From NCBI RefSeq assembly GCF_002150035.1, contig NZ_NETS01000010.1, positions 310,001 through 374,000 of the forward strand: DNA of 64,000 nt, written 5' to 3'. This stretch comes from Leptospira venezuelensis. GTDB lineage: Bacteria > Spirochaetota > Leptospiria > Leptospirales > Leptospiraceae. The notes beneath the pieces were generated by a model. The model saw only the letters and a list, made by a program, of their open reading frames with translations, searched no databases and had not been told where the DNA came from. Both the position numbers and the translations under genes were made by a program. Below, piece by piece: positions 25,866 through 34,858 of the stretch; position 1 is the first letter of the stretch, and every line of letters begins with the position of its first letter.

Positions 25866-27722
25866 ATGCCTCAGTTAAGATCTCGTACTTCCACCCACGG
25901 ACGCAATATGGCCGGAGCCAGAGCACTCTGGAGAGCCACCGGTATGAAAGAAGGTGATTTCGGAAAACCGATCATCGCAATTGCAAACTCATTTACTCAG
26001 TTCGTTCCTGGACATGTTCATTTAAAAGACCTAGGACAAATGGTCGCAAGAGAAGTGGAGAAGGCAGGGGCCGTCGCAAAAGAATTTAATACAATCGCAG
26101 TGGATGACGGTATCGCCATGGGGCATGGCGGAATGTTATATTCTTTGCCAAGTCGCGACCTGATCGCCGACTCAGTTGAATACATGGTCAACGCTCATAC
26201 TGCGGATGCACTTATTTGTATATCTAATTGTGATAAGATTACACCAGGCATGCTCATGGCAGCGTTGCGTTTAAACATTCCAACCGTTTTCGTGTCCGGC
26301 GGACCAATGGAAGCAGGAAAAGTAAATTGGAATGGAGACATTCGTAAATTGGATTTAGTGGACGCAATGGTAGAAGCAGCTAACCAAAATGTTTCCGACG
26401 AACTTGTAGAGCAAATAGAACGTTCTGCTTGTCCAACCTGCGGATCTTGTTCCGGAATGTTCACTGCAAACTCAATGAACTGTCTTACAGAAGCATTAGG
26501 ACTTTCTCTTCCTGGAAACGGATCCACGTTAGCTACACATGCAGACAGAAAACAGCTATTCTTAACCGCAGGAAGATTGATCGTAGATCTTGCAAAAAGG
26601 TATTATGAACAAGATGATGAATCTGTTCTTCCTAGAAACATTGCAACTCACGAAGCGTTTCAAAATGCAATGGCATTAGATGTTGCGATGGGAGGATCCA
26701 CGAATACAGTTCTGCATATTCTCGCAGCTGCACACGAAGCTGGGATTAATTTTAAAATGCATGATATTGATCTAATTTCGAGAAGGGTTCCTTGTGTTTG
26801 CAAGGTTGCCCCTGCTACTCAAAAATATCATATGGAAGATGTTCATAGAGCCGGTGGAGTTATCGGTATTCTTTCAGAATTGGATCGAGCAGGTCTTATT
26901 CATAGAGATGTGCCTACTGTTCATTCTGCTACCTTAGGAAAAGCATTGGAAGAATGGGATATCGTTCGTCAGAATGCAAACTCAAAAGCATATGCATTAT
27001 TCTCAGCAGCACCTGGTGGAGTTCCAACAACAGAAGCATTCTCCCAAGACAAACGTTGGCCTGAACTAGATTTAGATAGAGCAAACGGATGTATCCGAGA
27101 TGTAGAACATGCATACTCCCAAGATGGAGGACTTGCAGTTCTTTATGGAAACATTGCTCCAGAAGGTTGTATTGTTAAAACAGCTGGTGTAGACGAGTCT
27201 ATTTGGAAATTCAAAGGCAAAGCAAGAGTCATGGAAAGCCAAGAAGAAGCTGTGGCCAAAATCCTTGGCAACGAAGTTGTAGAAGGTGACGTAGTTGTGA
27301 TCCGCTATGAAGGTCCAAAAGGTGGCCCAGGAATGCAGGAAATGTTATACCCTACTTCTTATTTGAAATCTAAAGGTTTAGGAAAAGCATGCGCACTTCT
27401 AACTGATGGAAGATTTTCCGGAGGAACTTCCGGGCTTTCGATTGGCCACGTTTCTCCAGAAGCAGCAGCAGGCGGGATTATCGGTCTTGTAGAAGAAGGT
27501 GATATCATAGAGATAGATATCCCTGACAGATCCATTCATTTAAGAGTGAGCGACGCAGAACTTTCAGATCGTAGAGATAAAATGAACGATAGAGGAAAGG
27601 ACGCTTGGAAACCTAAGTCCAGAAAAAGAACAGTTTCCACTGCTCTTAGAGCTTACGCTGCAATGACAACATCCGCACATACCGGGGCTGTTAGAGACGT
27701 CAGCCAAGTAGAACATCAATAA
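25866..27722 (+). CDS. ilvD: dihydroxy-acid dehydratase IlvD (long form)
   Basis: This 618-aa protein catalyses the dehydration of 2,3-dihydroxy-isovalerate and its homologue in branched-chain amino acid synthesis. It has [12 protein letters not shown] (Cys122 as Fe-S ligand and Lys124) and [20 protein letters not shown] (Cys195). The position used by [2Fe-2S] enzymes for a third cysteine reads [10 protein letters not shown] here, as in the oxygen-labile [4Fe-4S] enzyme of E. coli. Overall length and many blocks ([34 protein letters not shown]-like) follow the enterobacterial form closely. It is a single gene followed by a perfect hairpin. Confidence 0.95.
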   Translation: [618 protein letters not shown]

Positions 27723-27730
27723 ATTCTTGG

Positions 27731-27761
27731 TCTCATTAAAACCTATCAGGTTTTAATGAGA
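27731..27761 (+). terminator. hairpin after ilvD
   Basis: A perfect 14-bp stem, TCTCATTAAAACCT / AGGTTTTAATGAGA, with a three-base loop ATC, starts nine bases after the ilvD stop. No T-run follows, so intrinsic termination is uncertain. It may instead protect the 3' end of the mRNA. Confidence 0.5.
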
Positions 27762-27857
27762 CAGAACTATTCCCTTAGTAAGGGACTTAAAAAAATAAAA
27801 AACTGACGTCTTATAAAAAGACTGGAAACCGATTTTAAAAGAGAGTATCCTCTACTT

Positions 27858-28469
27858 ATGTCGAAAATTGCCCTTACACTTCCTTCTGTACAAACTCCCT
27901 CCGAACTGATGGATTTCCTGAAAAAGGAATCAGAGAACCCAAACTTCGATCTTTGGTTGGATCAATTGTCCGAAAGAGCAAGGTCTGGGGACAAGCTGGT
28001 TTGGAGCTTTTTATACCAAGCAATCAGAGAGGCTGATTCGGGCAGATTATCCTGGGGATTTCATAAAAGACTTCTTTCCGGGATCTTTCATATGCTTTCT
28101 CGGATTGGAGATTCTCAATCATATAGATTATTTATCAATTACGTAAAGTCCTTGGACAGGACTATTCCGACAGGCGCTCTGGAACTCATAGGAGATCTAA
28201 TCCCTACATTCAAAGAAATTGATATTGATGAGATTATTTCCATTTCTTCTCTAAACGATCCATTCAAATCAGCCTTTGGAATCTATGCATTAGCGCAAAT
28301 CGTTTTGGAAGATAGGATCCCTGAAGAAAAAATAGAACAAGTAAAATCATTCTTAAGAGATTATCATAATCCAAGCTATTATTTGGATCATCTAGTCGAA
28401 AGAACTCTTGAGTTCTTAGAAAGGGATAATTCTGATATTCTGGCTTTCGTAGAACAGCTCGCTAGCTAA
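27858..28469 (+). CDS. helical protein of unknown function
   Basis: This 203-aa protein is cytoplasmic and almost wholly helical. Leu/Ile patterns with short helices, such as WSFLYQAIREAD, GALELIGDLIPTF and AFGIYALAQIVL, recall HEAT/ARM-type repeats. I recognise no catalytic motif. It lies downstream of ilvD after a hairpin and is convergent with the acyl-CoA dehydrogenase gene, sharing the terminator at 28535-28568. Confidence 0.65.
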   Translation: MSKIALTLPSVQTPSELMDFLKKESENPNFDLWLDQLSERARSGDKLVWSFLYQAIREADSGRLSWGFHKRLLSGIFHMLSRIGDSQSYRLFINYVKSLDRTIPTGALELIGDLIPTFKEIDIDEIISISSLNDPFKSAFGIYALAQIVLEDRIPEEKIEQVKSFLRDYHNPSYYLDHLVERTLEFLERDNSDILAFVEQLAS

Positions 28470-28534
28470 ACTACTCAAAAAAGTTTGTTCGATATCGCTA
28501 TGACGGGCCGCGGACAAGAAGAAGTTCCGCTCAT

Positions 28535-28568
28535 AAAAAAAAGGAAGTCTTTCGACTTCCTTTTTTTT
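28535..28568. terminator. bidirectional intrinsic terminator
   Basis: A 15-bp stem with A-tract and T-tract flanks (AAAAAAAAGGAAGTC-TTTC-GACTTCCTTTTTTTT) sits between two convergent genes. On either strand the stem ends in a T-run, so it can terminate transcription from both directions. Confidence 0.9.
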
Positions 28569-28592
28569 ATTCTTCAGATTTTGAGAAGAAAC

Positions 28593-30266
28593 TTAAGCTG
28601 AGTATTGGTCCATTAGAGATTTCGCAATTACTCTAAGTGCCATTACTTCTTCCGCACCTTCGAAGATGGAGAATACTCGAGCATCTACGAAGTAACGAGA
28701 AACCGCATACTCTTCCGCGTAACCCATTCCACCGTGAATCTGCATAGCTTCTCTTGTTACCCATTCAGCAACTTTAGAAGCATAGAATTTGATCAAAGTT
28801 GCTTCCATTTGGCCTTGGTGGTTATCCAAAAGTTTTGCTACAGTATTAGTAAACTGGCGGGAAGCCTGAACGATCATCGCCATACGAGCGATCTTATACT
28901 TAGTTAGGTTATAATCGAAGATAGGTTTTTGGAAAACTTGTCTCTCTTGAGCGTAACGAAGACCTGCCTCTAAAGCCGCTTGCATTACTCCGTTTGCACG
29001 AGCTGCAGTTTGGATCCTTCCACCTGCGAAACCTTCCATTTGGAAATAGAATCCTTTGCCTCTTCCAGCCTCTCCACCGATCAGGTTTTCTTCAGGGACG
29101 AAATAGTCCTCGAAAGAAACTTCGAAAGAGTGCATACCGCGATATCCGATGGTTCCGATCGCTTTACCGGAAATTCTACCACCGCCGTCTTGTTTATAGT
29201 CGAACTCATGACCTGTGAAGCTTGGTTTCTCCGCAAGTACGATGGAAAGACCTTTGTGTTTCAACTCAGGATCACTTTCTGTTCTTACAAGTATAAGAAG
29301 AAGGTTTGCATATCCTGCAAAAGTACACCAAGTTTTTACACCGTTAATAGACCAGCCTCCGTCCACTTTTTTAGCGGTTACGGAAACTCCGGCAACGTCT
29401 GAACCGTAATTAGGCTCAGTTACCATGATGCCGCCCATCTTCTCTCCGGAAGCGATCAGTGGAAGCCACTTCTCTTTTTGAGCGACTGTTCCACCTTTTA
29501 ATAAAGCTTTAGAAAGGATTTCTGGACGAGTGATCAACGATCCTGCGATCCCTAAAGATCCTCTGGAAAGTTCTTCTGTTACGACAAGCATCGAGATATT
29601 GTCCGGCTTATCGTTCGGTTGTAATCCACCGTAAGTTTCAGGAATACAAAGACCGAAACATCCCATGTCTCTTAAACCTTGGATGATTTCTTCAGGAACG
29701 ATATCATCATGGCGGTGAACATGTTCAGCTTTAGGAGCTACCACTTCTTCCGCGAACTGTTTGAATGTTTGGCGGAACATTTCGTGGTCTTCACTTAGAC
29801 CATAAGCTCCGAAACTTCCTGAAGAAGCGATCAGGTCAGCGATATGATTATAATTTTCAATCGCACTGGATTCTTCTAAAAACTTGTTAGTTGCGTCATC
29901 GAATAATTTCGAAACTAGTTCTTGGGTAGAGATACCGTATTCGGAAGCTCTGGAACTGAATTCACTACGGATATGAGAAACAGCTTCTGCAGCGAAAACC
30001 TGAGCCATCAATTTTTCAAGCTCGCCTGTTCCAAGAGAATCGTTCCAAGCATAATCAATAAAGTTTTCTGCGATCTTTTGTTCGGAGGTCAACCAAGCGA
30101 TTTGGTATTGTACGAATTGGTTTTGGTCCATTTTGGAAACGGAAACTTTTCCATTGGAACTACATTTAGCCGCTAAGGCCTTGGTTACTTGTTCGATTAT
30201 CGCTGAAGACTTGCTTAAAGCCTGTTTTGCCGCCGAAGAGTCCGTCGGAGCTTTCGTTGCCATCAT
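28593..30266 (-). CDS. acyl-CoA dehydrogenase, probable (2S)-methylsuccinyl-CoA dehydrogenase type
   Basis: This 557-aa flavoprotein has a helical N-terminal extension of about 160 residues before a complete acyl-CoA dehydrogenase domain (GGIMVTEPNYGSDVAGVSV, FQKPIFDYNLTKYKIARM, QIHGGMGYAEEY). The C-terminal IFEGAEEVMALRVIAKSL carries the expected catalytic glutamate region. The length, the extension and the DARVFSIFEGAEE segment fit methylsuccinyl-CoA dehydrogenase (Mcd) of the ethylmalonyl-CoA pathway. That assignment is from memory of the family and is strengthened by a ccr gene 25 kb away. A general long-form acyl-CoA dehydrogenase remains possible. Confidence 0.8.
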   Translation of the reverse strand: MMATKAPTDSSAAKQALSKSSAIIEQVTKALAAKCSSNGKVSVSKMDQNQFVQYQIAWLTSEQKIAENFIDYAWNDSLGTGELEKLMAQVFAAEAVSHIRSEFSSRASEYGISTQELVSKLFDDATNKFLEESSAIENYNHIADLIASSGSFGAYGLSEDHEMFRQTFKQFAEEVVAPKAEHVHRHDDIVPEEIIQGLRDMGCFGLCIPETYGGLQPNDKPDNISMLVVTEELSRGSLGIAGSLITRPEILSKALLKGGTVAQKEKWLPLIASGEKMGGIMVTEPNYGSDVAGVSVTAKKVDGGWSINGVKTWCTFAGYANLLLILVRTESDPELKHKGLSIVLAEKPSFTGHEFDYKQDGGGRISGKAIGTIGYRGMHSFEVSFEDYFVPEENLIGGEAGRGKGFYFQMEGFAGGRIQTAARANGVMQAALEAGLRYAQERQVFQKPIFDYNLTKYKIARMAMIVQASRQFTNTVAKLLDNHQGQMEATLIKFYASKVAEWVTREAMQIHGGMGYAEEYAVSRYFVDARVFSIFEGAEEVMALRVIAKSLMDQYSA

Positions 30267-30446
30267 TTGTGCCTACCGATATTGGGAAATATTACTCAAA
30301 ATACTATAACCTGGGGCCGTTTCGGCCTGTCATTTAAGTTTTTGAACCCAAGTCTCGGGAAGAAATGAGACAGAATCAGGGAAGAAGGCAATGGAAAACT
30401 AAAATATTCTTCCATCCGCCTTTTCCTTTTTTACGTTTAAATCGAT

Positions 30447-31034
30447 TTATTTCTTAGCGTTTCTCTTCTTAATATTTTCTTCTCTAATTTTTTTGAAAAT
30501 TTTCGAAAGTTCTTCAGATTTTGCAATATTAGCACTTAAACTCGGATATTTTGCAGAAATTTCTTTTTTACATTCTTCGAAACCATTATCGGATGTGGAT
30601 AATTTTCCATTTGTGTAAGAAAGAGTTCCCCCAAAGATCGGATTTTTAGAACCGCCTGTCATAAGATTGAATATTGTCTCACCTTGAAGTTTTACTGAGA
30701 AATTTCCATTTGAAGCATTAATATCCGCTGAATTAAGTGCGTAAATAACATCATCACCGGCAACCAGATAACACGCAGATATAACCCCCGGCTTTTCTGC
30801 AGAACCTGCTCCCAATTCGATCGTATGACCACTAATCTGACTATGTGTAAGATCGAAATTATTCAAGGTCACGCTATTGATACTCGCAGGAGTCACATCG
30901 AAATTAGCTTTAAAGAAATACAATGTTTTGCCCTGAGGAACTTGCTCATTAATATTCTTAGCTGGATCAACAACTGCAAAACTCGAACATCCTACCGTAA
31001 TCAACAGTAGAATACAAAATTTCAATTTATTCAT
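30447..31034 (-). CDS. lipoprotein of unknown function
   Basis: The ATG at 31034 follows an AGAGG ribosome site and opens MNKLKFCILLLITVGCSSF, a lipoprotein signal peptide with lipobox ITVGC. The open frame upstream to 31091 is not needed. The 195-aa product has a beta-rich middle with Gly/Ser/Asn and a Lys-rich C-terminal helix. There is no recognised domain. It lies 78 bases downstream of an ankyrin-repeat lipoprotein on the same strand. Confidence 0.72.
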   Translation of the reverse strand: MNKLKFCILLLITVGCSSFAVVDPAKNINEQVPQGKTLYFFKANFDVTPASINSVTLNNFDLTHSQISGHTIELGAGSAEKPGVISACYLVAGDDVIYALNSADINASNGNFSVKLQGETIFNLMTGGSKNPIFGGTLSYTNGKLSTSDNGFEECKKEISAKYPSLSANIAKSEELSKIFKKIREENIKKRNAKK

Positions 31035-31112
31035 AAAACCTCTTAAACCTAAATTACGAAAACCATAATGTATTTCGGCATTTTCATGCAATTAAAGAAT
31101 ATTTCTTAATCT

Positions 31113-31991
31113 TTATTTTTTATTACGAAAAGAGATCATTTTTATGATCTGCCATTCATGAAAATTCTGCTGGGTTCCACTAACGTTATACTCCACCGCG
31201 TGATGTGATATCCCGTCCACACTATCGTAGGTCAAAAAACCAAATTGAGTAGGATCTCGATCAAGACCTTCGATGATATTCAATGGGAACTTGGTCGTAG
31301 AGTTATCAATCAAATGAAAAGTTCCGGATAACTTTATCTTTTCGATCCTCTTTTGGGCTTCAGCAGAGATATCTAAACTTTTAGCTCCTTTGGCAATTAA
31401 CTTATCCTTTAAAACTTTTGCTCTTTGATCAGTTTTGGATAATTCATTTAGAAATTTTAAAAATAAATTTTCGCCATCTATTAAATATAAATTTACCTTT
31501 GCTCCCTTGTTTAAGTAAAATTCAGCTAAACCATAGTCACCAGAAAGGATCGCAGAAAATAATGGAGAAATTGGAAGTCCGTAACTCAAATCTTCATCTT
31601 GAGAGTTTTTAGACGCTATATAATAAGCGACCTGATTTATGTTCGCTCCGGCTTTTAATAATATATCCGCAATTTCTTTTCCATTCGCACCAATTAAAGG
31701 TGTTCTATCTCCCACTTTTTTAATCACGCCTGAATCATTGGACATGATACATTCTGAAGATCTTGAATTTGGATTTGCTCCTTTTTGCAGGAGAAGTTGA
31801 ACAAGTTCCTTGTTTCCAGCTTTTGCAGCGTGATATAATGGAGTTCCGCAGTTATTGGACTCCAAATTCTCGCCCCTATTAATTCGCTCGATTACCTTAT
31901 CAGTTTTACCGTCTACAGTATCAGTAACGATAGTGGCAGTGGCGCATGCAACGTTAGCCGTTAGCAACAACACTAAAAATATATTTTTCAT
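31113..31991 (-). CDS. ankyrin-repeat lipoprotein
   Basis: This 292-aa protein has a signal peptide MKNIFLVLLLTANVAC with a lipobox-like ANVAC. Three or four ankyrin repeats follow, clearest at CGTPLYHAAKAGNKELVQLLLQKGANPN, TPLIGANGKEIADILLKAGANIN and PLFSAILSGDYGLAEFYLNKGAKVN. The last 90 residues are not repeats. Ankyrin repeats mediate protein contacts. A periplasmic or surface location is inferred from the lipobox. The partner is unknown. Confidence 0.8.
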   Translation of the reverse strand: MKNIFLVLLLTANVACATATIVTDTVDGKTDKVIERINRGENLESNNCGTPLYHAAKAGNKELVQLLLQKGANPNSRSSECIMSNDSGVIKKVGDRTPLIGANGKEIADILLKAGANINQVAYYIASKNSQDEDLSYGLPISPLFSAILSGDYGLAEFYLNKGAKVNLYLIDGENLFLKFLNELSKTDQRAKVLKDKLIAKGAKSLDISAEAQKRIEKIKLSGTFHLIDNSTTKFPLNIIEGLDRDPTQFGFLTYDSVDGISHHAVEYNVSGTQQNFHEWQIIKMISFRNKK

Positions 31992-32069
31992 AGCGAAAAA
32001 TTGAATGTTATGAGTTAAATGTAAAGTTCTAAAAAAGCAGGGAAATTATTAGAGACGCATTTAATTCTA

Positions 32070-32321
32070 CTATTGATTACGAACCAAAGAGGATCTAATC
32101 TTTAATAAATTATTCCTGATCCTTCTCTTTTGGTCATCAGTCAGAAGGATCTCTTTTTTTTCTGCCCGATCCAAAACCAAACTCGCCTTTTCTACGAACT
32201 CAATTGCAGCATCACTCGCAGATTCTCTTTTCTGCTGCTTTTCCTTAAAAAGATCCAGAGCTTTCTGGACCTCTTTTAATTGTTCTGTTACCGAAACGAT
32301 TTCTTCTACGGGGGAACTCAT
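32070..32321 (-). CDS. small coiled-coil protein
   Basis: This 83-aa protein is soluble and charged. Helical heptads run through VTEQLKEVQKALDLFKEKQQKRE and RAEKKEILLTDDQKRRIRNNLLKIRSSLV. It is 12 bases downstream of mltG on the same strand and so probably co-transcribed. No known motif is present. Confidence 0.62.
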   Translation of the reverse strand: MSSPVEEIVSVTEQLKEVQKALDLFKEKQQKRESASDAAIEFVEKASLVLDRAEKKEILLTDDQKRRIRNNLLKIRSSLVRNQ

Positions 32322-32333
32322 GATTGCACTCCT

Positions 32334-33353
32334 CTATTCGTAAAGAACGTCGATATACTTTTTCTTAGCTTCGGCATGTTCTTTAAAACTTTTAGAGAAG
32401 TAATGAAATCCGTCCGGTTTTAATAAGAAGAATAAATACTCAGTCTTAGTAGGCATAAGTGCCGCTTCTAAAGAAGGTTGTCCTGGATTAGAAATCGGAC
32501 CAGGCGGATATCCTTTATTCATATATGTATTATAGGGAGAAACTATCTTCAGATCTTTTTCAAAAATACGCGGATGAGGTTTATCAAAAAGATACTGTAT
32601 CGTAGCACAAGACTCCAAAGGTATATCTTGCTTTAAGCGATTCAAGAATACACCGGCCATCAAAGGTCTTTCTTCATTTTTTTTGGCTTCTCTTTCTACT
32701 ACAGAAGCAAGCACAACGATCTCATGCAATTTTTTAGGGTCTAATTCCTTTGCACCCGGAACCTTCTCCAATCTAACATAAAATCTTTTGATCATCATTC
32801 TTGCGATCTTATCCACTGGAAAGTTCACCGGAACACTGTAGGTCTCCGGGAACAGATAACCTTCTGCATTATTTGCAGGGATCTTGAACTCTCTTAATAA
32901 TTCTGTTCCGGAAGCCGCATTCAAAAATTCGGCTCTGGTCTTAATTAAGTTTTTCTTAACTAATAAGTCACCGATCTGCCGATTATTATACCCTTCCGGA
33001 ACTGTAAAAGTGACTAGTTTTACTTTTCCTTCGGTGATCACTTGTAGGATCTTACGTGAATCCATCCCGTCATTGATCTCATAAAGACCTGCTTTAATCT
33101 TTCCTGCAGACCTGGTTGCCTTAATTAGAAAAAGAAAATATTTAGAAGATTTTAATAATCCGTTCTTGGAAAGATTTTCAGTAACTTCGGAAGGAGAATC
33201 GCCTGGCTCTACGATGATGTCCACTTTTACTTGGCCAGCACCTACTGCTCCTCCTTTGATATCATCCACAACAAAGAAGGCTATAATTCCCAAAAGGACA
33301 AGTATGCCTAATAAAACAATGGATCTTCTCACAAATGTATTTTTAAAAATCAT
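32334..33353 (-). CDS. mltG: endolytic murein transglycosylase MltG
   Basis: This 339-aa protein is MltG (YceG), which cleaves nascent glycan strands at the inner membrane and sets their length. It has one N-terminal membrane helix (residues 10-29), a LysM-like segment (VDIIVEPGDSPSEVTENL), and the catalytic Glu220 in ASVVERE. Further family blocks are AEGYLFPETY and SPYNTYMNKGYPPGPISNPG. Length is normal. It precedes the coiled-coil gene and follows hisI on the same strand. Confidence 0.94.
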   Translation of the reverse strand: MIFKNTFVRRSIVLLGILVLLGIIAFFVVDDIKGGAVGAGQVKVDIIVEPGDSPSEVTENLSKNGLLKSSKYFLFLIKATRSAGKIKAGLYEINDGMDSRKILQVITEGKVKLVTFTVPEGYNNRQIGDLLVKKNLIKTRAEFLNAASGTELLREFKIPANNAEGYLFPETYSVPVNFPVDKIARMMIKRFYVRLEKVPGAKELDPKKLHEIVVLASVVEREAKKNEERPLMAGVFLNRLKQDIPLESCATIQYLFDKPHPRIFEKDLKIVSPYNTYMNKGYPPGPISNPGQPSLEAALMPTKTEYLFFLLKPDGFHYFSKSFKEHAEAKKKYIDVLYE

Positions 33354-33405
33354 AACCGCATCTGCCTCGTATTTCTATCGGCGAAAATTCCTTTTTACGG
33401 AACCT

Positions 33406-33951
33406 CTACTTCCCTAAAAAAGGAATCTCCGGGACTAAGTTTTTATTCCCAGCTCTATCTTGCTCTCTGAAAAAACAGGAGTAATACCCTTCGTGACAGG
33501 CTGCACCTTCCTGTTCCACTTCGTACACAACAAAACTTCCATCTTGAGGGGCTAAGATCCTTCTCAGTTTTTGGATATGTCCGGAAGTATCTCCCTTTCT
33601 CCAAAGCTGGTTCCTAGATCTGCTGAAATAAATTCCAAGGGATTCCTTAAGACTGAGTCCTAGACTTTCGGGATTGGAGAATGCCTGCATCAAAAAGAGG
33701 CCTTTCTCATCTTTAGTAATTACTGGTATCAGGCCGTCTGAAAATTTTAGCCCGTTAATATTGGTGATCTCTACCAATTCCTTTTCCGCAAAATCAGGAT
33801 GAGAAATTAGGATTGTATCTTCGTCGCAGTCTATAAAAGTTTTGACGTTAGTCGGAAGATCCTGGCGAAGATATTCCCATTCTTCTTGGGTCATTCTTCT
33901 TAATTCCGAAATTTTTCCGGGTTGCCCCCCGGCCCAAATAATAGTAAGCAT
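33406..33951 (-). CDS. hisI: HisI-like phosphoribosyl-AMP cyclohydrolase with altered metal site
   Basis: This 181-aa protein contains the HisI domain from about residue 68 to 170. GLIPVITKDEKGLFLMQAFSNPESL, FSRSRNQLWRKGDTSGHIQKLRRI and VEQEGAACHEGYYSCF are diagnostic of the third-to-last type histidine enzyme that opens the PR-AMP ring. The normal DCDxD metal motif between the last two blocks is replaced by APQDGS, while DCDED appears at residues 41-45 in an N-terminal extension of about 65 residues. The two zinc cysteines near the end are kept. The enzyme may use a relocated site, or may have lost activity. No other his gene is near. Confidence 0.82.
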   Translation of the reverse strand: MLTIIWAGGQPGKISELRRMTQEEWEYLRQDLPTNVKTFIDCDEDTILISHPDFAEKELVEITNINGLKFSDGLIPVITKDEKGLFLMQAFSNPESLGLSLKESLGIYFSRSRNQLWRKGDTSGHIQKLRRILAPQDGSFVVYEVEQEGAACHEGYYSCFFREQDRAGNKNLVPEIPFLGK

Positions 33952-34041
33952 TCTTTTCCTACATAAACCAAGGACCGACCCAAACCGTCAAGAAAGGTGA
34001 GACCTTGGAAATCCTCTCAAGGCCTCGACCCATTGAGGATA

Positions 34042-34401
34042 TTACGCCGCTTCTTTTTCTTTTCTATCTCCGAAGCTGTCGAATCGGACCTCGTCTGCTA
34101 TTACTTTGACCTTAGAACGGGACTGGCCTTCTTGATTTTTCCATCTATCCTGCTTTAAATGTCCGACTACTGTTACCTTTTTTCCTTTTTTAAGATACTC
34201 AGAACAATTTTCAGCGAGCCTTTCCCAAACTTCCACGTCGACATACGAGACCTCGGACTCTTCTCCTTCTGTTCTTTTATAATTATGGTTCACTGCCACT
34301 GTAAAATTTGTGACAGACTTTCCAGCCTGAGTCTTCTTTAAGTCCGGGTCCGCAGTTAGGTAACCATCCAGAACTGTAAGTGATAGATTTTTCATAAACA
34401 T
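34042..34401 (-). CDS. ssb: single-stranded DNA-binding protein
   Basis: This 119-aa protein has a single OB fold (residues 4-108; LTADPDLKKTQAGKSVTNFTVAVNH, YVDVEVWERLAENCSEYLKKGKKVTVVGHLKQDRW) typical of bacterial SSB, which coats single-stranded DNA during replication and repair. The acidic tail with a DDxxPF-like end, used to recruit partners, is absent; the protein ends in GDRKEKEAA. AGGAGGA precedes the start. The second ATG, at codon 3, has better spacing and may be the real one. It may be an accessory rather than the main SSB. Confidence 0.9.
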   Translation of the reverse strand: MFMKNLSLTVLDGYLTADPDLKKTQAGKSVTNFTVAVNHNYKRTEGEESEVSYVDVEVWERLAENCSEYLKKGKKVTVVGHLKQDRWKNQEGQSRSKVKVIADEVRFDSFGDRKEKEAA

Positions 34402-34478
34402 TCTCCTCCTGGGGGAATATAGGAGCTACGTGTAGTAGAATGTTTACTATGCTTGTGATTTTTTTTGGATTCATCGGG

Positions 34479-34510
34479 AAATCTCCCGGAATTTTGATTC
34501 CGGGAGATTT
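34479..34510. terminator. hairpin between ssb and the sigma operon
   Basis: A perfect 14-bp stem AAATCTCCCGGAAT / ATTCCGGGAGATTT with loop TTTG lies 46 bases beyond the end of the sigma-factor operon. T-runs are short on both sides, so it may terminate imperfectly. Confidence 0.55.
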
Positions 34511-34555
34511 GTTTTAGGGAGAGAATAACGGACCCAAAAATTCAGGCCGATCTAT

Positions 34556-34858
34556 CTATTCTTCCAGAGTGGAGAGGTAAGATTCGCCTTCTAAAATGGA
34601 AGAAACACCAAGATAATATTCATCTTCTGTGTTGATTTGTCCGGCAAAAGAATACCAGCCGATAGAAATGCCCAAGAGGAGTGCGGCCGCTACCGCTAAT
34701 ACATTTCTGATCGGAAACTGAACTAGTTTTTTAGAACTTTCTTCTTTTATGTATCTGTCGATCACACAAGAAGCTAAATTTTTAGACCAGTTCGGATCTG
34801 ATTTTCTTTTTTCGATCTCTTCCTTCATTGGTAGACAATCTTTTAATATTTTCCCCAT
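34556..34858 (-). CDS. short single-pass anti-sigma factor-like protein
   Basis: This 100-aa protein has a charged N-terminal cytosolic part (KEEIEKRKSDPNWSKNLASCVIDRYIKEE), one membrane helix (about residues 51-68, VLAVAAALLLGISIGWYSFAG) and a short outer tail. Size and layout match CnrY-type anti-sigma factors (about 95 aa, one helix). It overlaps the end of the ECF sigma gene by 16 bases, and its ribosome site (AAGGAGGA) lies inside that gene, so the two are coupled. There is no zinc-binding ZAS motif. The role is inferred from position and shape. Confidence 0.7.
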   Translation of the reverse strand: MGKILKDCLPMKEEIEKRKSDPNWSKNLASCVIDRYIKEESSKKLVQFPIRNVLAVAAALLLGISIGWYSFAGQINTEDEYYLGVSSILEGESYLSTLEE

